From positions 2,148,089 through 2,212,088 of the forward strand of contig NZ_MSCI01000002.1 of the NCBI RefSeq assembly GCF_002954585.1: a stretch of 64,000 bases of DNA. Reading direction: 5' to 3'. The notes under the pieces are model-generated. The model had not been told where the DNA came from. It was given only the letters and a program-made list of their open reading frames with translations, and did not search any database. A program made the position numbers and the translations under genes. This document shows, piece by piece, positions 16,968 through 25,754 of the stretch (the first letter of the stretch is position 1; each line of letters opens with the position of its first letter). The DNA comes from Vibrio chagasii. Lineage in GTDB: Bacteria; Pseudomonadota; Gammaproteobacteria; Enterobacterales; Vibrionaceae.

Positions 16968-18482
16968 ATGTTTGATTTAGTGAGGTGCACTTTTCTGTGT
17001 GCTTTTTTAATAACTACACAGGCTATCGCGCAGCCAAATTCTGAAGATAAAGTAAACCTATGGGAGAAAGCGCAAGAAGTTCGATTAACACCAAATGAAA
17101 TCGATCTATTGCATTTGGATACAAAAAGCCGCTTACCTCGTTCTGTTCGCGCTAACAATAAAGAAAGCTACGCGACTGTTCAAAAAAATATACTCGGTTA
17201 TGGCTTTAACCTTATTTCAGAGCAACCGATAAGAAATCGCTGTATTCTTAACCATAAATATCAAACGATAAATGACTTCAGCCGATACGTTGAGGGCCGA
17301 ATTGTTACTAGCAAATCTGAGGTAGATGAATTTTTCTCTTCAGCACTTTCCACAAATATCGATGGGCGCTACGGTGGCATTTCTGCTTCTGCCCGCTTTA
17401 AACGCGATGTATCTAATAGCTTTCAAAACCTAGAACAGAACAATACGGTAGCCTTTGTTATTCAAGAGAGAACAAAAAGACTCATCCGTGACGCCTGGCC
17501 AACTCTTGACCCAAGGGCAAAAGCATTACTGGATACCAATACTGAAATCAGTAAAAGTAATTTTAGAGCACTCTGTGGTGATGAATTCATTGATGGTGTG
17601 CAATACGGTCGTGAGATCTCATTGTTGTTGCAAGTTAAATCAAAAACACAACGAAGTGAGGACGCGGCAAAAACGGCAGCACAGATATCCGCGAATTACA
17701 TGTCGCTCGTTTCAGGTGGTCTAGATCATGAAACCAAAGAAAAATATCGACAGTATCAACAAGATTATGACATTGTGATAAAGGCCTACGCGGCAGGTGA
17801 GCCTATTACGCTTTCTGACACCAATTTATTAAACTTCGCCGAAAAATTAAGAACCTTTGAAAATAGTTCTGACAGACAAGACAGTATCCTCAGTTATCAA
17901 ACCGCCGCCTACCAAGTGCCTGAACAAATGGAGTACTGGCAAACCTTTAAAGACTATCGTCCAGCTAGAAATACAATGAAAAAATGGCATCAATTTATGG
18001 TATTTGAGCACCCAGACCTGTGCCAGTACCGCGATGCGAAATCTGTGTGTTCTCTTACTCGGCAAGAGTATCAAGAAATGCAAATGAACTGTGCTAGCAC
18101 CTACAACTGGAATCGTTGTCACGAACCAGAATCACCTCAGTGCCTGCTTCTTTCAAGCCAACCTTGTAACCAACTAAACATAATGGGCAAACTGAAATGG
18201 TATGATGCCGTCATTGATTGGGAACAAAGCTATGAAGCCATATTTCCAAAAGAAGCTGTTGAGCTTCATATTATTGGTTATGAGAAAAAATTAGAAAACC
18301 GAGAGGTTAAAACCCAAACGATTGATTTGAAGCTAAACCTTGACGACCCAAACCGATTTAATGGTGAGTTTGTCTGTGATTTGATAATGAAAGAAGACAG
18401 AGTCGGTATGTGCGCTGTCCTTAATGATAAAGGTGTTGGTAAAGTCATTATAGAGAAACTAAGGTATTTACTGAGGGATTAG
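16968..18482 (+). CDS. exported protein with MACPF-like motif
   Basis: A 504-residue protein with a signal peptide, MFDLVRCTFLCAFLITTQAIA. The N-terminal half contains a segment like the core of membrane-attack/perforin proteins: FRALCGDEFIDGVQYGRE (residues about 199-216) followed by a beta-prone stretch, ISLLLQVKSKT. A helical region (about 225-330) follows, then a cysteine-rich section (about 347-405, at least seven Cys) consistent with disulfides after export. The C-terminal 90 residues look like a beta domain. It lies alone on the plus strand beside the degenerate genes. Pore formation is an inference from one motif. Confidence 0.75.
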   Translation: MFDLVRCTFLCAFLITTQAIAQPNSEDKVNLWEKAQEVRLTPNEIDLLHLDTKSRLPRSVRANNKESYATVQKNILGYGFNLISEQPIRNRCILNHKYQTINDFSRYVEGRIVTSKSEVDEFFSSALSTNIDGRYGGISASARFKRDVSNSFQNLEQNNTVAFVIQERTKRLIRDAWPTLDPRAKALLDTNTEISKSNFRALCGDEFIDGVQYGREISLLLQVKSKTQRSEDAAKTAAQISANYMSLVSGGLDHETKEKYRQYQQDYDIVIKAYAAGEPITLSDTNLLNFAEKLRTFENSSDRQDSILSYQTAAYQVPEQMEYWQTFKDYRPARNTMKKWHQFMVFEHPDLCQYRDAKSVCSLTRQEYQEMQMNCASTYNWNRCHEPESPQCLLLSSQPCNQLNIMGKLKWYDAVIDWEQSYEAIFPKEAVELHIIGYEKKLENREVKTQTIDLKLNLDDPNRFNGEFVCDLIMKEDRVGMCAVLNDKGVGKVIIEKLRYLLRD

Positions 18483-18564
18483 TGATGCCGGGAAATAGAT
18501 AGGGCCCATATCTCTTTAGACCGCCTCTATGTGCCTTAAAGACTTTTTAACTCGCTTATTGAAC

Positions 18565-18596
18565 AAGGACAAACAATTGTACATTTGTTTGTCCTT
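18565..18596. repeat. 12-bp perfect inverted repeat
   Basis: AAGGACAAACAA (18565-18576) and TTGTTTGTCCTT (18585-18596) enclose 8 bases, 80 bases after the stop of the 504-residue gene. There is no U tract, so it is either a weak terminator or an operator. The rest of the 336-base gap to the AraC gene is AT-rich, with no supportable gene. Confidence 0.45.
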
Positions 18597-18818
18597 CCTG
18601 TCGGAACTAAGGAAATGAAATTGAGTATAAAAAGAAAATATCATAACATAGCTTCTTATTCCCCACATACATCTTAATTATTGATAGTTTAAATACAAAA
18701 CAATCTCTCCTATCAATACTCTCTTGTTAATATTGAATTAATAACACTGTGTTAACGCAATGATAATAACGGTATGATAAGATACACATTGTAAGTTAAT
18801 CAATGACTCAATATTAGA

Positions 18819-19706
18819 ATGAAAGTTAATACCACCGAAAGAAAGCTTAGCCTTGTGTGTCATGCAATTGATAGTAACCCGAATAAAAAACATTCATTAC
18901 AAGAACTGAGTGATATCGCAGGAATCTCCAAGTATCATTTTCAAAGGCTATTTAAGTCTGTCGTTGGTGTTAGCCCACATCGCTACATCTTACTTTCTCG
19001 TTTACGTCAAGCTTCTTTTGAATTAGCTTATTTTAAAAATCTCAAAATAATCGATATCGCAATTTCAGCTGGCTTCGAGAGCCCTGAAGCATTTACTCGC
19101 GCATTTGTTCGATTGTTTGAACAAACACCTACAGATTTTAGAAAGAGACCTAAATGGGCAAACTGGGGACACAAATTTAATATTCGTGTTCCTGTAAGAG
19201 AAAAAGAGCATGACGTTAATATAGAAAAGAAGTCGAGTAGAAAGTGTGTGATGATAACACACAGAGGGGAGTATCTGGAAGGCATGACAGCCTTCGATAC
19301 ATTATTATCGTGGCTAGTAAAAAATGATTACTATACAGAGTCAAGTATAAACACGATACCATTTATCACAATACCCTATTCGAACCCTTTAATAACTGCT
19401 AGTTCTGACTATCGATGTGATATCGCCATTCCAATTGATTGCCATGTACCCACCAATGAACTTGGAATATTTTCTGGAGTCATCCCTGGTGGAGATTTTG
19501 CTGTTCTTAATTATATCGGGCAGAGGGAGGTTCATGGCTTTGTTCATGCAATCTCTAAAGTTATTACCGACTTTCTACCCAAAACAGAATGGGAGCCATT
19601 ACCAGCTCCCGCTCTTTTTGAACACGTTAATTCTCCACTTTTTGTCCCAGAAACAGAATTAATTACAAAAATCTATATACCTTTATCTATGAATAATAAT
19701 AATTAA
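18819..19706 (+). CDS. AraC-family regulator with GyrI-like effector domain
   Basis: A 295-residue transcription regulator. The N-terminal AraC DNA-binding domain (residues about 8-105) has two helix-turn-helix units (LQELSDIAGISKYHFQRLFK and IDIAISAGFESPEAFTRAF), ending FEQTPTDFRKRP. Residues about 125-290 form a GyrI-like small-molecule-binding domain (KCVMITHRGEYLEGMTAFD, GVIPGGDFAVLNYIGQ). This is the Rob-like layout. It is convergent with the neighbouring acyltransferase genes; a 24-bp all-AT palindrome (19698-19721) lies between them. The ligand is unknown. Confidence 0.9.
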   Translation: MKVNTTERKLSLVCHAIDSNPNKKHSLQELSDIAGISKYHFQRLFKSVVGVSPHRYILLSRLRQASFELAYFKNLKIIDIAISAGFESPEAFTRAFVRLFEQTPTDFRKRPKWANWGHKFNIRVPVREKEHDVNIEKKSSRKCVMITHRGEYLEGMTAFDTLLSWLVKNDYYTESSINTIPFITIPYSNPLITASSDYRCDIAIPIDCHVPTNELGIFSGVIPGGDFAVLNYIGQREVHGFVHAISKVITDFLPKTEWEPLPAPALFEHVNSPLFVPETELITKIYIPLSMNNNN

Positions 19707-19748
19707 TTTAAATTAATTATTGATTGAGTTATACACAAAAGTTAAAGG

Positions 19749-20918
19749 CTATTCTTTTAAGAATAAACCATTATCTTTTAGCCAAGAAGTATCAGACGTC
19801 AAACCTGTTAACATCCACGTCGAAGAATTACAGCAAAATAAAACAGCGACATGATCCAGTTCATTTAATGCCTGACCATATAAATAGATCGGTTGAAGGG
19901 GAGAATGAGAAACGTAAGAGCATTCAGAGCCGAATGAAAGCTCTTGATAACTCTGTACCCAGCTTGTAATAACGGCTTTACTTTTCATGTCATCCTCAAC
20001 CATATTTATATTTAGACAAGATTCATTGTTTCCTGGATCTTGCTTAAACTTATTGATTGAATGACGAACGTCTTGTGGTTTTACTTCACCCTCTTTTGCA
20101 ATAATAATTGGCTTAATATAATTCCCTACATCAACATCACTCAGATAGTTGATATGAGGCCTTGCATTAACCGGATATATTGACATATCAGATTTTACAG
20201 AATTGAAAAATAGAGAACTTATAACATCATGAGTGGATACCCACTCACCTTTAGATAGTAAATTTGTACCATTTTTTATTTTATCTACTAACTCTAAATC
20301 GACTTTCTTAATAAATCCATATCTTTCCTTCGCTTTCATTCCATTGGTTGGTATGTCATTTTTTTCACGACCAATTCGAGTGAACTCTAATTTACGTTCA
20401 AAATTGAAAGGAATGATATCCTCATCGAAACTTAATGAGTTTAAAAGATTATAATAACTCGTCCCATCAGAAATGATATGATTCATAGAAAATATGATTG
20501 CAAATTCTTTTTTATCTTTATCTTCTATTAGACAAAACTTTATCAATTGAGCATCGGTATCTATGCAGTCTTCTGTAGGAAGAATATAAAGCTTATCCAT
20601 TAACTCTCTATCTTCTCCAAGAGAAATCATTTCAACTAGTTTATCGACACTCTTATCATCCTGTAATAAGTCATTGATATCATATAATTCAAACCATGGT
20701 GAAATGTCATTAATGACATCTTCATATTCGCAAAAAAATTCGTTATTTCCTTGATTTTTTAGTGTTGAGGTAATCCAAGGGTTAACTTTGAGAATACTTT
20801 TAAACCGACGTGTTAGCTCATTAACAGGAGCTCTTCCTCTGAACCTTGAAATGGTTGAAATGATCCCATCATAACGAGCACTGTTATTTTCTGATTCTAA
20901 AAGTGGAATGGTTTTCAT
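19749..20918 (-). CDS. HxxxD acyltransferase/condensation-like protein, copy 1
   Basis: A 389-residue protein from MKTIPLLESE (ATG at 20918). The motif HIISDG (His147, Asp151) in FSMNHIISDGTSYYNLLN is the HxxxDG active site of the BAHD/condensation-domain/chloramphenicol acetyltransferase-like superfamily. A second half-domain follows to the C-terminus. It is one of two tandem paralogues. The first about 180 residues are nearly identical to copy 2 and the rest is diverged. No signal peptide is seen. Substrates are unknown; an acyl or peptidyl transfer role is family inference. An in-frame upstream extension lacks ATG. Confidence 0.75.
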   Translation of the reverse strand: MKTIPLLESENNSARYDGIISTISRFRGRAPVNELTRRFKSILKVNPWITSTLKNQGNNEFFCEYEDVINDISPWFELYDINDLLQDDKSVDKLVEMISLGEDRELMDKLYILPTEDCIDTDAQLIKFCLIEDKDKKEFAIIFSMNHIISDGTSYYNLLNSLSFDEDIIPFNFERKLEFTRIGREKNDIPTNGMKAKERYGFIKKVDLELVDKIKNGTNLLSKGEWVSTHDVISSLFFNSVKSDMSIYPVNARPHINYLSDVDVGNYIKPIIIAKEGEVKPQDVRHSINKFKQDPGNNESCLNINMVEDDMKSKAVITSWVQSYQELSFGSECSYVSHSPLQPIYLYGQALNELDHVAVLFCCNSSTWMLTGLTSDTSWLKDNGLFLKE

Positions 20919-21090
20919 ATGCTTTTTCTCTTTGCTTTCGATTGTCGATATATTAACAAAAGCGAAAAAAAATACCTGACCGATGTTGCTGTTTTCTTCT
21001 ATCGAAGAAACCAATTCAACTCAATAAGCTATCGCCAACAAGGCATTGCTCTTACAATAACGGGGTAACCTGAAACAATGTAAGACAACA

Positions 21091-21124
21091 AAAAAGGCGA
21101 CTATCATCGATAGTCGCCTTTTTT
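21091..21124. terminator. bidirectional terminator, duplicated copy
   Basis: GGCGACTATC (21096-21105) pairs perfectly with GATAGTCGCC (21109-21118); A and T runs flank it. It is the duplicate of the perM terminator at 22653-22685. Confidence 0.8.
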
Positions 21125-21137
21125 GTAACACATTGAA

Positions 21138-21193
21138 TTAAGGGTGGTACACAGGGGCATCATCTATTGCATGGCTTGGTAGGACATTCCAAA
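21138..21193 (-). pseudogene. remnant of the perM 3' end
   Basis: Minus-strand translation gives WNVLPSHAIDDAPVYHP and a stop, against WNALPSHALDDDPVHHQ and a stop at the end of intact perM. Similarity stops near 21193. It is the breakpoint scar of the tandem duplication. The other bases between 21194 and 21291 show no gene. Confidence 0.85.
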
Positions 21194-21291
21194 ACTCCTG
21201 ATTACTATTGCTTTGTACTTACAATTGATATAGGAATATTCTCCCTGTTCACCCTTAGAAAATATTCACATACCTTTAACTAAAAACAAGA

Positions 21292-22485
21292 CTAGCCTTC
21301 TAAAAATAAAACATTGTTCTCTAACCAAGAAACATCTGAAGTTACCCCTGCCAGTATCCACACTGCAGAATTTAGACAGAATAAAATGGCACCGTGTTCA
21401 AATGCATTCAATGACTCACCATGTAAATAACTAGGTTTGAGAGGGTAATGAGCGACGTAAGAACATTCAGAGCCTAATGAAATTTGCTTATAACTCTGCA
21501 CCCAACTTGTAAGCGCGGCTCTACTCTCACTTTGAATCGTTTGGCTATTATCACTTATGTAGCCATCTTCATTCTTGTTTATACAAGATTCATTATTTTC
21601 TGGATCATTCTTAATCTTATTTATTGCATGACGAATATCCTTTGCTTTCATCTCATGCTTATTTTTAAAAATAACTGGCTTAATATAGTTTCCCACATCA
21701 ATATCGCTCAGATAATCGATATAAGGCCTCGCATTAATCGGATATATTGACACATCTGATTTTACAGAATTGAAAAATAGAGAACTTACAACATCATGAG
21801 TTGATACCCATTCATCTTCTAATATTTCATTTGTATCTTTTTTTATTTTTTCTATTAGCTCTAGATTCACTTTTTTAACAAATTTATGTTTTTTATTTTC
21901 CTTCATTGTTTTCAATGAAAAGTGATTTTTATCAAAACCCAATCGAGTGAACTCTAGTTTACGTTTAAAATTAAAAGGAATGATATCCTCATCGAAACTT
22001 AATGAGTTTAAAAGATTATAATAACTCGTCCCATCAGAAATGATATGATTCATAGAAAATATGATTGCAAATTCTTTTTTATCTTTATCTTCTATTAGAC
22101 AGAACTTTATCAATTGAGCATCGGTATCTATGCAGTCTTCTGTAGGAAGAATATAAAGCTTATCCATTAACTCTCTATCTTCTCCAAGAGAAATCATTTC
22201 AACTAGTTTATCGACACTCTTATCATCCTGTAATAAGTCATTGATATCATATAATTCAAACCATGGTGAAATGTCATTAATGACATCTTCATATTCGCAA
22301 AAAAATTCGTTATTTCCTTGAGTTTTTAGTGTTGAGGTAATCCAAGGGTTAACTTCGAGAATACTTTCAAACCGACGTGTTAGCTCATTAACAGGAGCTC
22401 TTCCTCTGAACCTTGAAATGGTTGAAATGATCCCATCATAACGAGCACTGTTACTTTCTGAGTCTAAAAGTGGAATGGTTTTCAT
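21292..22485 (-). CDS. HxxxD acyltransferase/condensation-like protein, copy 2
   Basis: A 397-residue paralogue of the gene at 19749, starting MKTIPLLDSE (ATG at 22485). It has the same HIISDG active-site motif. After about residue 178 the sequence departs: SLKTMKENKKHKFVKKVNLE replaces the copy 1 segment. The C-terminal half keeps the family features (EWVSTHDVVSSLFFNSVKSD, SDIDVGNYIKP) but with many changes. The gene follows perM on the same strand behind a terminator. The reading frame extends upstream to a TTG, but the block upstream of the ATG looks like a conserved promoter and leader. Confidence 0.75.
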   Translation of the reverse strand: MKTIPLLDSESNSARYDGIISTISRFRGRAPVNELTRRFESILEVNPWITSTLKTQGNNEFFCEYEDVINDISPWFELYDINDLLQDDKSVDKLVEMISLGEDRELMDKLYILPTEDCIDTDAQLIKFCLIEDKDKKEFAIIFSMNHIISDGTSYYNLLNSLSFDEDIIPFNFKRKLEFTRLGFDKNHFSLKTMKENKKHKFVKKVNLELIEKIKKDTNEILEDEWVSTHDVVSSLFFNSVKSDVSIYPINARPYIDYLSDIDVGNYIKPVIFKNKHEMKAKDIRHAINKIKNDPENNESCINKNEDGYISDNSQTIQSESRAALTSWVQSYKQISLGSECSYVAHYPLKPSYLHGESLNAFEHGAILFCLNSAVWILAGVTSDVSWLENNVLFLEG

Positions 22486-22758
22486 ATGCTTTTTCTCTTT
22501 GGTTTCGATTGTCGATATATTAATAAAAGCGAAAAAAAATACCTGACCGATGTTGCTGTTTTCTTCTATCGAAGAAACCAATTCAACCCAATGAGATATC
22601 GTCGACAAGGCATTGCTTTAACAATAAAGGGGTGACCTGTATGTAAGATAATAAAAAGGCGACCATCATCGATAGTCGCCTTTTTACAATTCATTTTTCG
22701 TTACTGATGATGCACAGGGTCATCATCTAATGCATGGCTAGGTAAGGCATTCCAAACC
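21978..22758. repeat. duplicated segment, perM-proximal unit
   Basis: The partner of 20412-21193: 5' half of acyltransferase copy 2, leader, terminator and the perM 3' end. Because this unit contains the intact perM end, it is probably the original junction. Confidence 0.85.
22653..22685. terminator. bidirectional terminator after perM
   Basis: GGCGACCATC (22658-22667) pairs with GATAGTCGCC (22671-22680) with one internal mismatch, flanked by A5 and T5. Confidence 0.8.
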
Positions 22759-23777
22759 GCCTTCACTAAGGTCGCCAGTGGAATTGCAAAGAACACGCCC
22801 CAGAAGCCCCAAAGTCCACCAAACACTAACACCGCCACAATAATCGCAACAGGGTGTAGATTCACAGCTTCAGAGAACAGAACCGGCACTAACACGTTAC
22901 CATCTAGGGCTTGAATGATGCCGTAAGCCAATAACAGCCAGTAGAATTGAGGCTCAAGCCCCCACTGGAACAAGCCAACAATGGCAACTGGTACGGTTAC
23001 CGCCGCTGCACCTATGTATGGGATCAATACCGAGAAACCGACAGCAACCGCGAGCAACACAGAGTAACGAAGATCTAAAATCGCAAAAGTAACATAGCTG
23101 ACGCTACCCACGATTAAAATCTCTAGCACCTTACCTCGGATGTAATTCGAGATTTGTTCGTTCATCTCTTCCCATACTTTAGTCGCTAAACGACGGTTTC
23201 GAGGAAGCACACCACTTGCCATTCTGATCATCTCTTCTTTGTCTTTCAGTAAGAAGAAAATAAGCAGTGGAACTAAGATAAGATAAACACCTAGCGTCGC
23301 TAAGCTAACCAGAGACGCCAATGAGCCTTTCACCACACTTTCCCCCATACCTAACGCCTTGTTCTTCGCGTTAGACATCACAGATTCAACAATCTGTAAG
23401 TTAGCCAGCTCAGGGTAACGCTCTGGAATCGTTGCAATGAACTTCTGCAAGCTACCATACATACTAGGAATATCATTGATCAGGTTGCCCACTTGCTCCC
23501 AAATGGTTGGCACTAACCCGAATATCGCTAAAAGCATTAAGCTAAAGAACATCAAGATCACCAACATCACCGATGGCGTCCTTGGAATACCGAGTCGTTG
23601 AAGTTGAGTCACTGGCCACTCGAGCAAATAAGCCAAGACAATCGCCACCAACAATGGTGCGATCAGGTGACCAAAGAAGTAGATAGTAATAAAGCCGAAT
23701 AGAATGATGGCAACCAAACTGACAGCGTGTGGATCAGAGAAACGTCGTTTATACCAACGACTGACCATTTCAAGCAT
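22701..23777 (-). CDS. perM: AI-2E/PerM-family permease
   Basis: A 358-residue inner membrane protein with about eight membrane segments and the AI-2E transporter family pattern (PLLVAIVLAYLLEWPV, then GSVSYVTFAILDLRYSVLLAVAVGFS, split by other segments, and FGGLWGFWGVFFAIPLATLVKAV near the end). Members are proposed exporters of autoinducer-2 or other solutes; the substrate here is unknown. It overlaps the TusA-like gene by 8 bases, so the two are translationally coupled. Its last codons are also present as a duplicate at 21138-21193. Confidence 0.9.
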   Translation of the reverse strand: MLEMVSRWYKRRFSDPHAVSLVAIILFGFITIYFFGHLIAPLLVAIVLAYLLEWPVTQLQRLGIPRTPSVMLVILMFFSLMLLAIFGLVPTIWEQVGNLINDIPSMYGSLQKFIATIPERYPELANLQIVESVMSNAKNKALGMGESVVKGSLASLVSLATLGVYLILVPLLIFFLLKDKEEMIRMASGVLPRNRRLATKVWEEMNEQISNYIRGKVLEILIVGSVSYVTFAILDLRYSVLLAVAVGFSVLIPYIGAAAVTVPVAIVGLFQWGLEPQFYWLLLAYGIIQALDGNVLVPVLFSEAVNLHPVAIIVAVLVFGGLWGFWGVFFAIPLATLVKAVWNALPSHALDDDPVHHQ

Positions 23778-24009
23778 CTGACTGCGATTCCTTTTTAGTG
23801 ACGAGGAGATGGTGGTAATTAGAACAAACCTCTGTCATGACAACATAAGCTTGCTTAGACAAAAACGTAACAATATCTTTCATCGAACTGTTATCTGATA
23901 CATAAATTGACAAAGATTGCCCTACTTCTAACTTTACACTGTGACGCTTGGCTAATAATAACGCCATTGGGCAGCGCTCTTGGCGTAAATCTAGAATATT
24001 AGGTGTCAT
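23770..24009 (-). CDS. TusA-like sulfurtransferase-family protein with altered motif
   Basis: A 79-residue TusA/SirA-fold protein, IF3-like alpha/beta. The family motif CPxP appears as CPMA (Cys13, Pro14, Met15, Ala16) in LDLRQERCPMALLLAKR, so the catalytic Cys is present but the second Pro is lost. True TusA relays sulfur for tRNA 2-thiouridine. This protein is coupled to perM and is more likely a paralogue of unknown role. The start is near a conserved divergent region shared with bepA. Confidence 0.8.
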   Translation of the reverse strand: MTPNILDLRQERCPMALLLAKRHSVKLEVGQSLSIYVSDNSSMKDIVTFLSKQAYVVMTEVCSNYHHLLVTKKESQSDA

Positions 24010-24187
24010 TCTTGGGCTCGATGCTTATTATAAGGGGCATATTGTAATCTGTTTTTGAAAACGTGCCATCATTGATTCATCTTCCTTCAGGATAGCGCAC
24101 GCACTTAACAAAGGTTAAACCAGATAAAGAACCAATTTGCATTGCCCTTGTCTTACTGTCAGAAGAAACGGAGTATTACTGACTAAT

Positions 24188-25642
24188 ATGTTTAAACGCG
24201 CTCGTTCAATTGCTTGCTTATGCATTGCAGCCACATTAAGCACCCCAACGTTGGCTAACACCAACAGCTTGGATTTACCGGACATCGGCACCGCGGCTGG
24301 CGGCACACTCACTATCGATCAAGAACTCATCTATGGTGATGCGTACATGCGCATCATCAGAAGCAGCCAGCCTGTCATCAATGATCCAGTTCTAAACCTT
24401 TATATCGACACACTAGGTCATCGCCTTGTCGCGAATGCCAATGACGTAAAAACCCCTTTTCAGTTCTTTATGATCCGTGACCGCAACATCAACGCTTTCG
24501 CTTTCTTTGGCGGTTATGTTGCGCTGCACTCGGGTCTTTTCTTACATGCAAAGTCGGAAAGTGAACTTGCATCTGTGTTAGCGCACGAAATCGCACACGT
24601 TACGCAGCGTCACTTAGCGCGTAGTATGGAAGATCAAGCGCGTCGCTCTCCTGCGACTATTGCAGCGCTTGCCGGCTCCATATTACTGGCGATTGCCGCA
24701 CCTGAAGCCGGTATTGCGGCCTTAACCGCAACCACCGCGGGTAACATGCAGAGTCAAATCAACTACACTCGTAGTAATGAGAAAGAAGCCGATCGCTTCG
24801 GTATCAACACACTCGCCAAGGCTGGATTTGACGTCAACGCAATGCCACGCTTCTTCAGCCGTTTAGCTGATGAATACCGTTATGCCAGCACACCACCACC
24901 GATGTTGTTGACTCACCCATTACCAGAAGACCGTATTACCGACTCTCGTGCTCGCGCTCGCAGTTATCCACCGCTAAAGCTTGCTCCATCCTTAGATTAC
25001 CACTTAGCAAGAGCCCGAATCGTTGCTCGATATGCAGGTATCAATAGTGAAGCTTCACTGGACTGGTTCTCTCGCCAATTGAAAAAGGCACCAAAAGAGG
25101 TCATCCCTTCGTTAGAGTACGGACAAGCGTTGGTTTACCTCGACTCTAAAAAATTTGATAACGCTGAGACTATACTGGCCAAGCTGATTACCAGTGATCC
25201 GACTAACCTATTCTATTTGGATGCGATTTCCGACCTTCACATTGAACAGGAAAAGCCTGAGCTTGCCATTAAGGAGTTAAAGCCTGCTTTGGTCCGTCAG
25301 CCAAACAACCCAGTTCTTACTATCAACTATGCAAACGCCTTGATTGAAAAAGAAGACTTTGCAGAGTCTGTCCGCGTATTACAACGTTATACACATGACA
25401 ATCCGAATGACGCCAATGGCTGGTATCTGCTCTCAAAAGCGAACACGAGCCTTGGAAACAGTGATGAAGATCTTGCTGCTCGCGCTGAAATTTTGGCATT
25501 GCAAGCCAACTGGAACAAAGCAATTCAGTACTACACGCAAGCAAGTCAAATCGCAGAACTCGGTAGTTTAAAGCAAGCTCGCTACGATGCTCGAATTGAT
25601 CAACTGATGATTCAGCGCGAGCGCTTTTTAGCACTGCAATAA
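24188..25642 (+). CDS. bepA: periplasmic M48 protease/chaperone BepA
   Basis: BepA (YfgC) assists LptD assembly and degrades stalled outer membrane proteins. From MFKRARS (ATG 24188) it is 484 residues, close to E. coli BepA. It has a signal peptide (about 1-23) and a zinc motif HEIAH (133-137) in LAHEIAHVTQRHLARSM. The third ligand Glu is in NEKEADRFG. A C-terminal TPR region (about 290-470) mediates contact with LptD and BAM. An in-frame extension to 24137 has no signal-peptide sense. It is divergent from perM. Confidence 0.93.
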   Translation: MFKRARSIACLCIAATLSTPTLANTNSLDLPDIGTAAGGTLTIDQELIYGDAYMRIIRSSQPVINDPVLNLYIDTLGHRLVANANDVKTPFQFFMIRDRNINAFAFFGGYVALHSGLFLHAKSESELASVLAHEIAHVTQRHLARSMEDQARRSPATIAALAGSILLAIAAPEAGIAALTATTAGNMQSQINYTRSNEKEADRFGINTLAKAGFDVNAMPRFFSRLADEYRYASTPPPMLLTHPLPEDRITDSRARARSYPPLKLAPSLDYHLARARIVARYAGINSEASLDWFSRQLKKAPKEVIPSLEYGQALVYLDSKKFDNAETILAKLITSDPTNLFYLDAISDLHIEQEKPELAIKELKPALVRQPNNPVLTINYANALIEKEDFAESVRVLQRYTHDNPNDANGWYLLSKANTSLGNSDEDLAARAEILALQANWNKAIQYYTQASQIAELGSLKQARYDARIDQLMIQRERFLALQ

Positions 25643-25754
25643 TCCTTGTATTACGCGAAAATAGCCAAAAGAACAAAACTCAACATATACAGTGAAGAGG
25701 CCAACAGCAGGCCTCCCCTGAAAATTAAATAAAAGATAATAATGAGGAAGAACC

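Larger units (their letters stand above)
20412..21193. repeat. duplicated segment, downstream unit
   Basis: It matches 21978-22758 with an offset of about 1,565 bases. It covers the 5' half of acyltransferase copy 1, its leader, a terminator and the last codons of perM. In the roughly 600-base block 20412-21017 I count about eight differences from the partner. Confidence 0.85.

Noticed and set aside
18615..18680. 21-codon plus-strand ORF after AAGGAA
   Set aside because: The Shine-Dalgarno-like sequence abuts the ATG with no spacer, and the peptide has no notable features.
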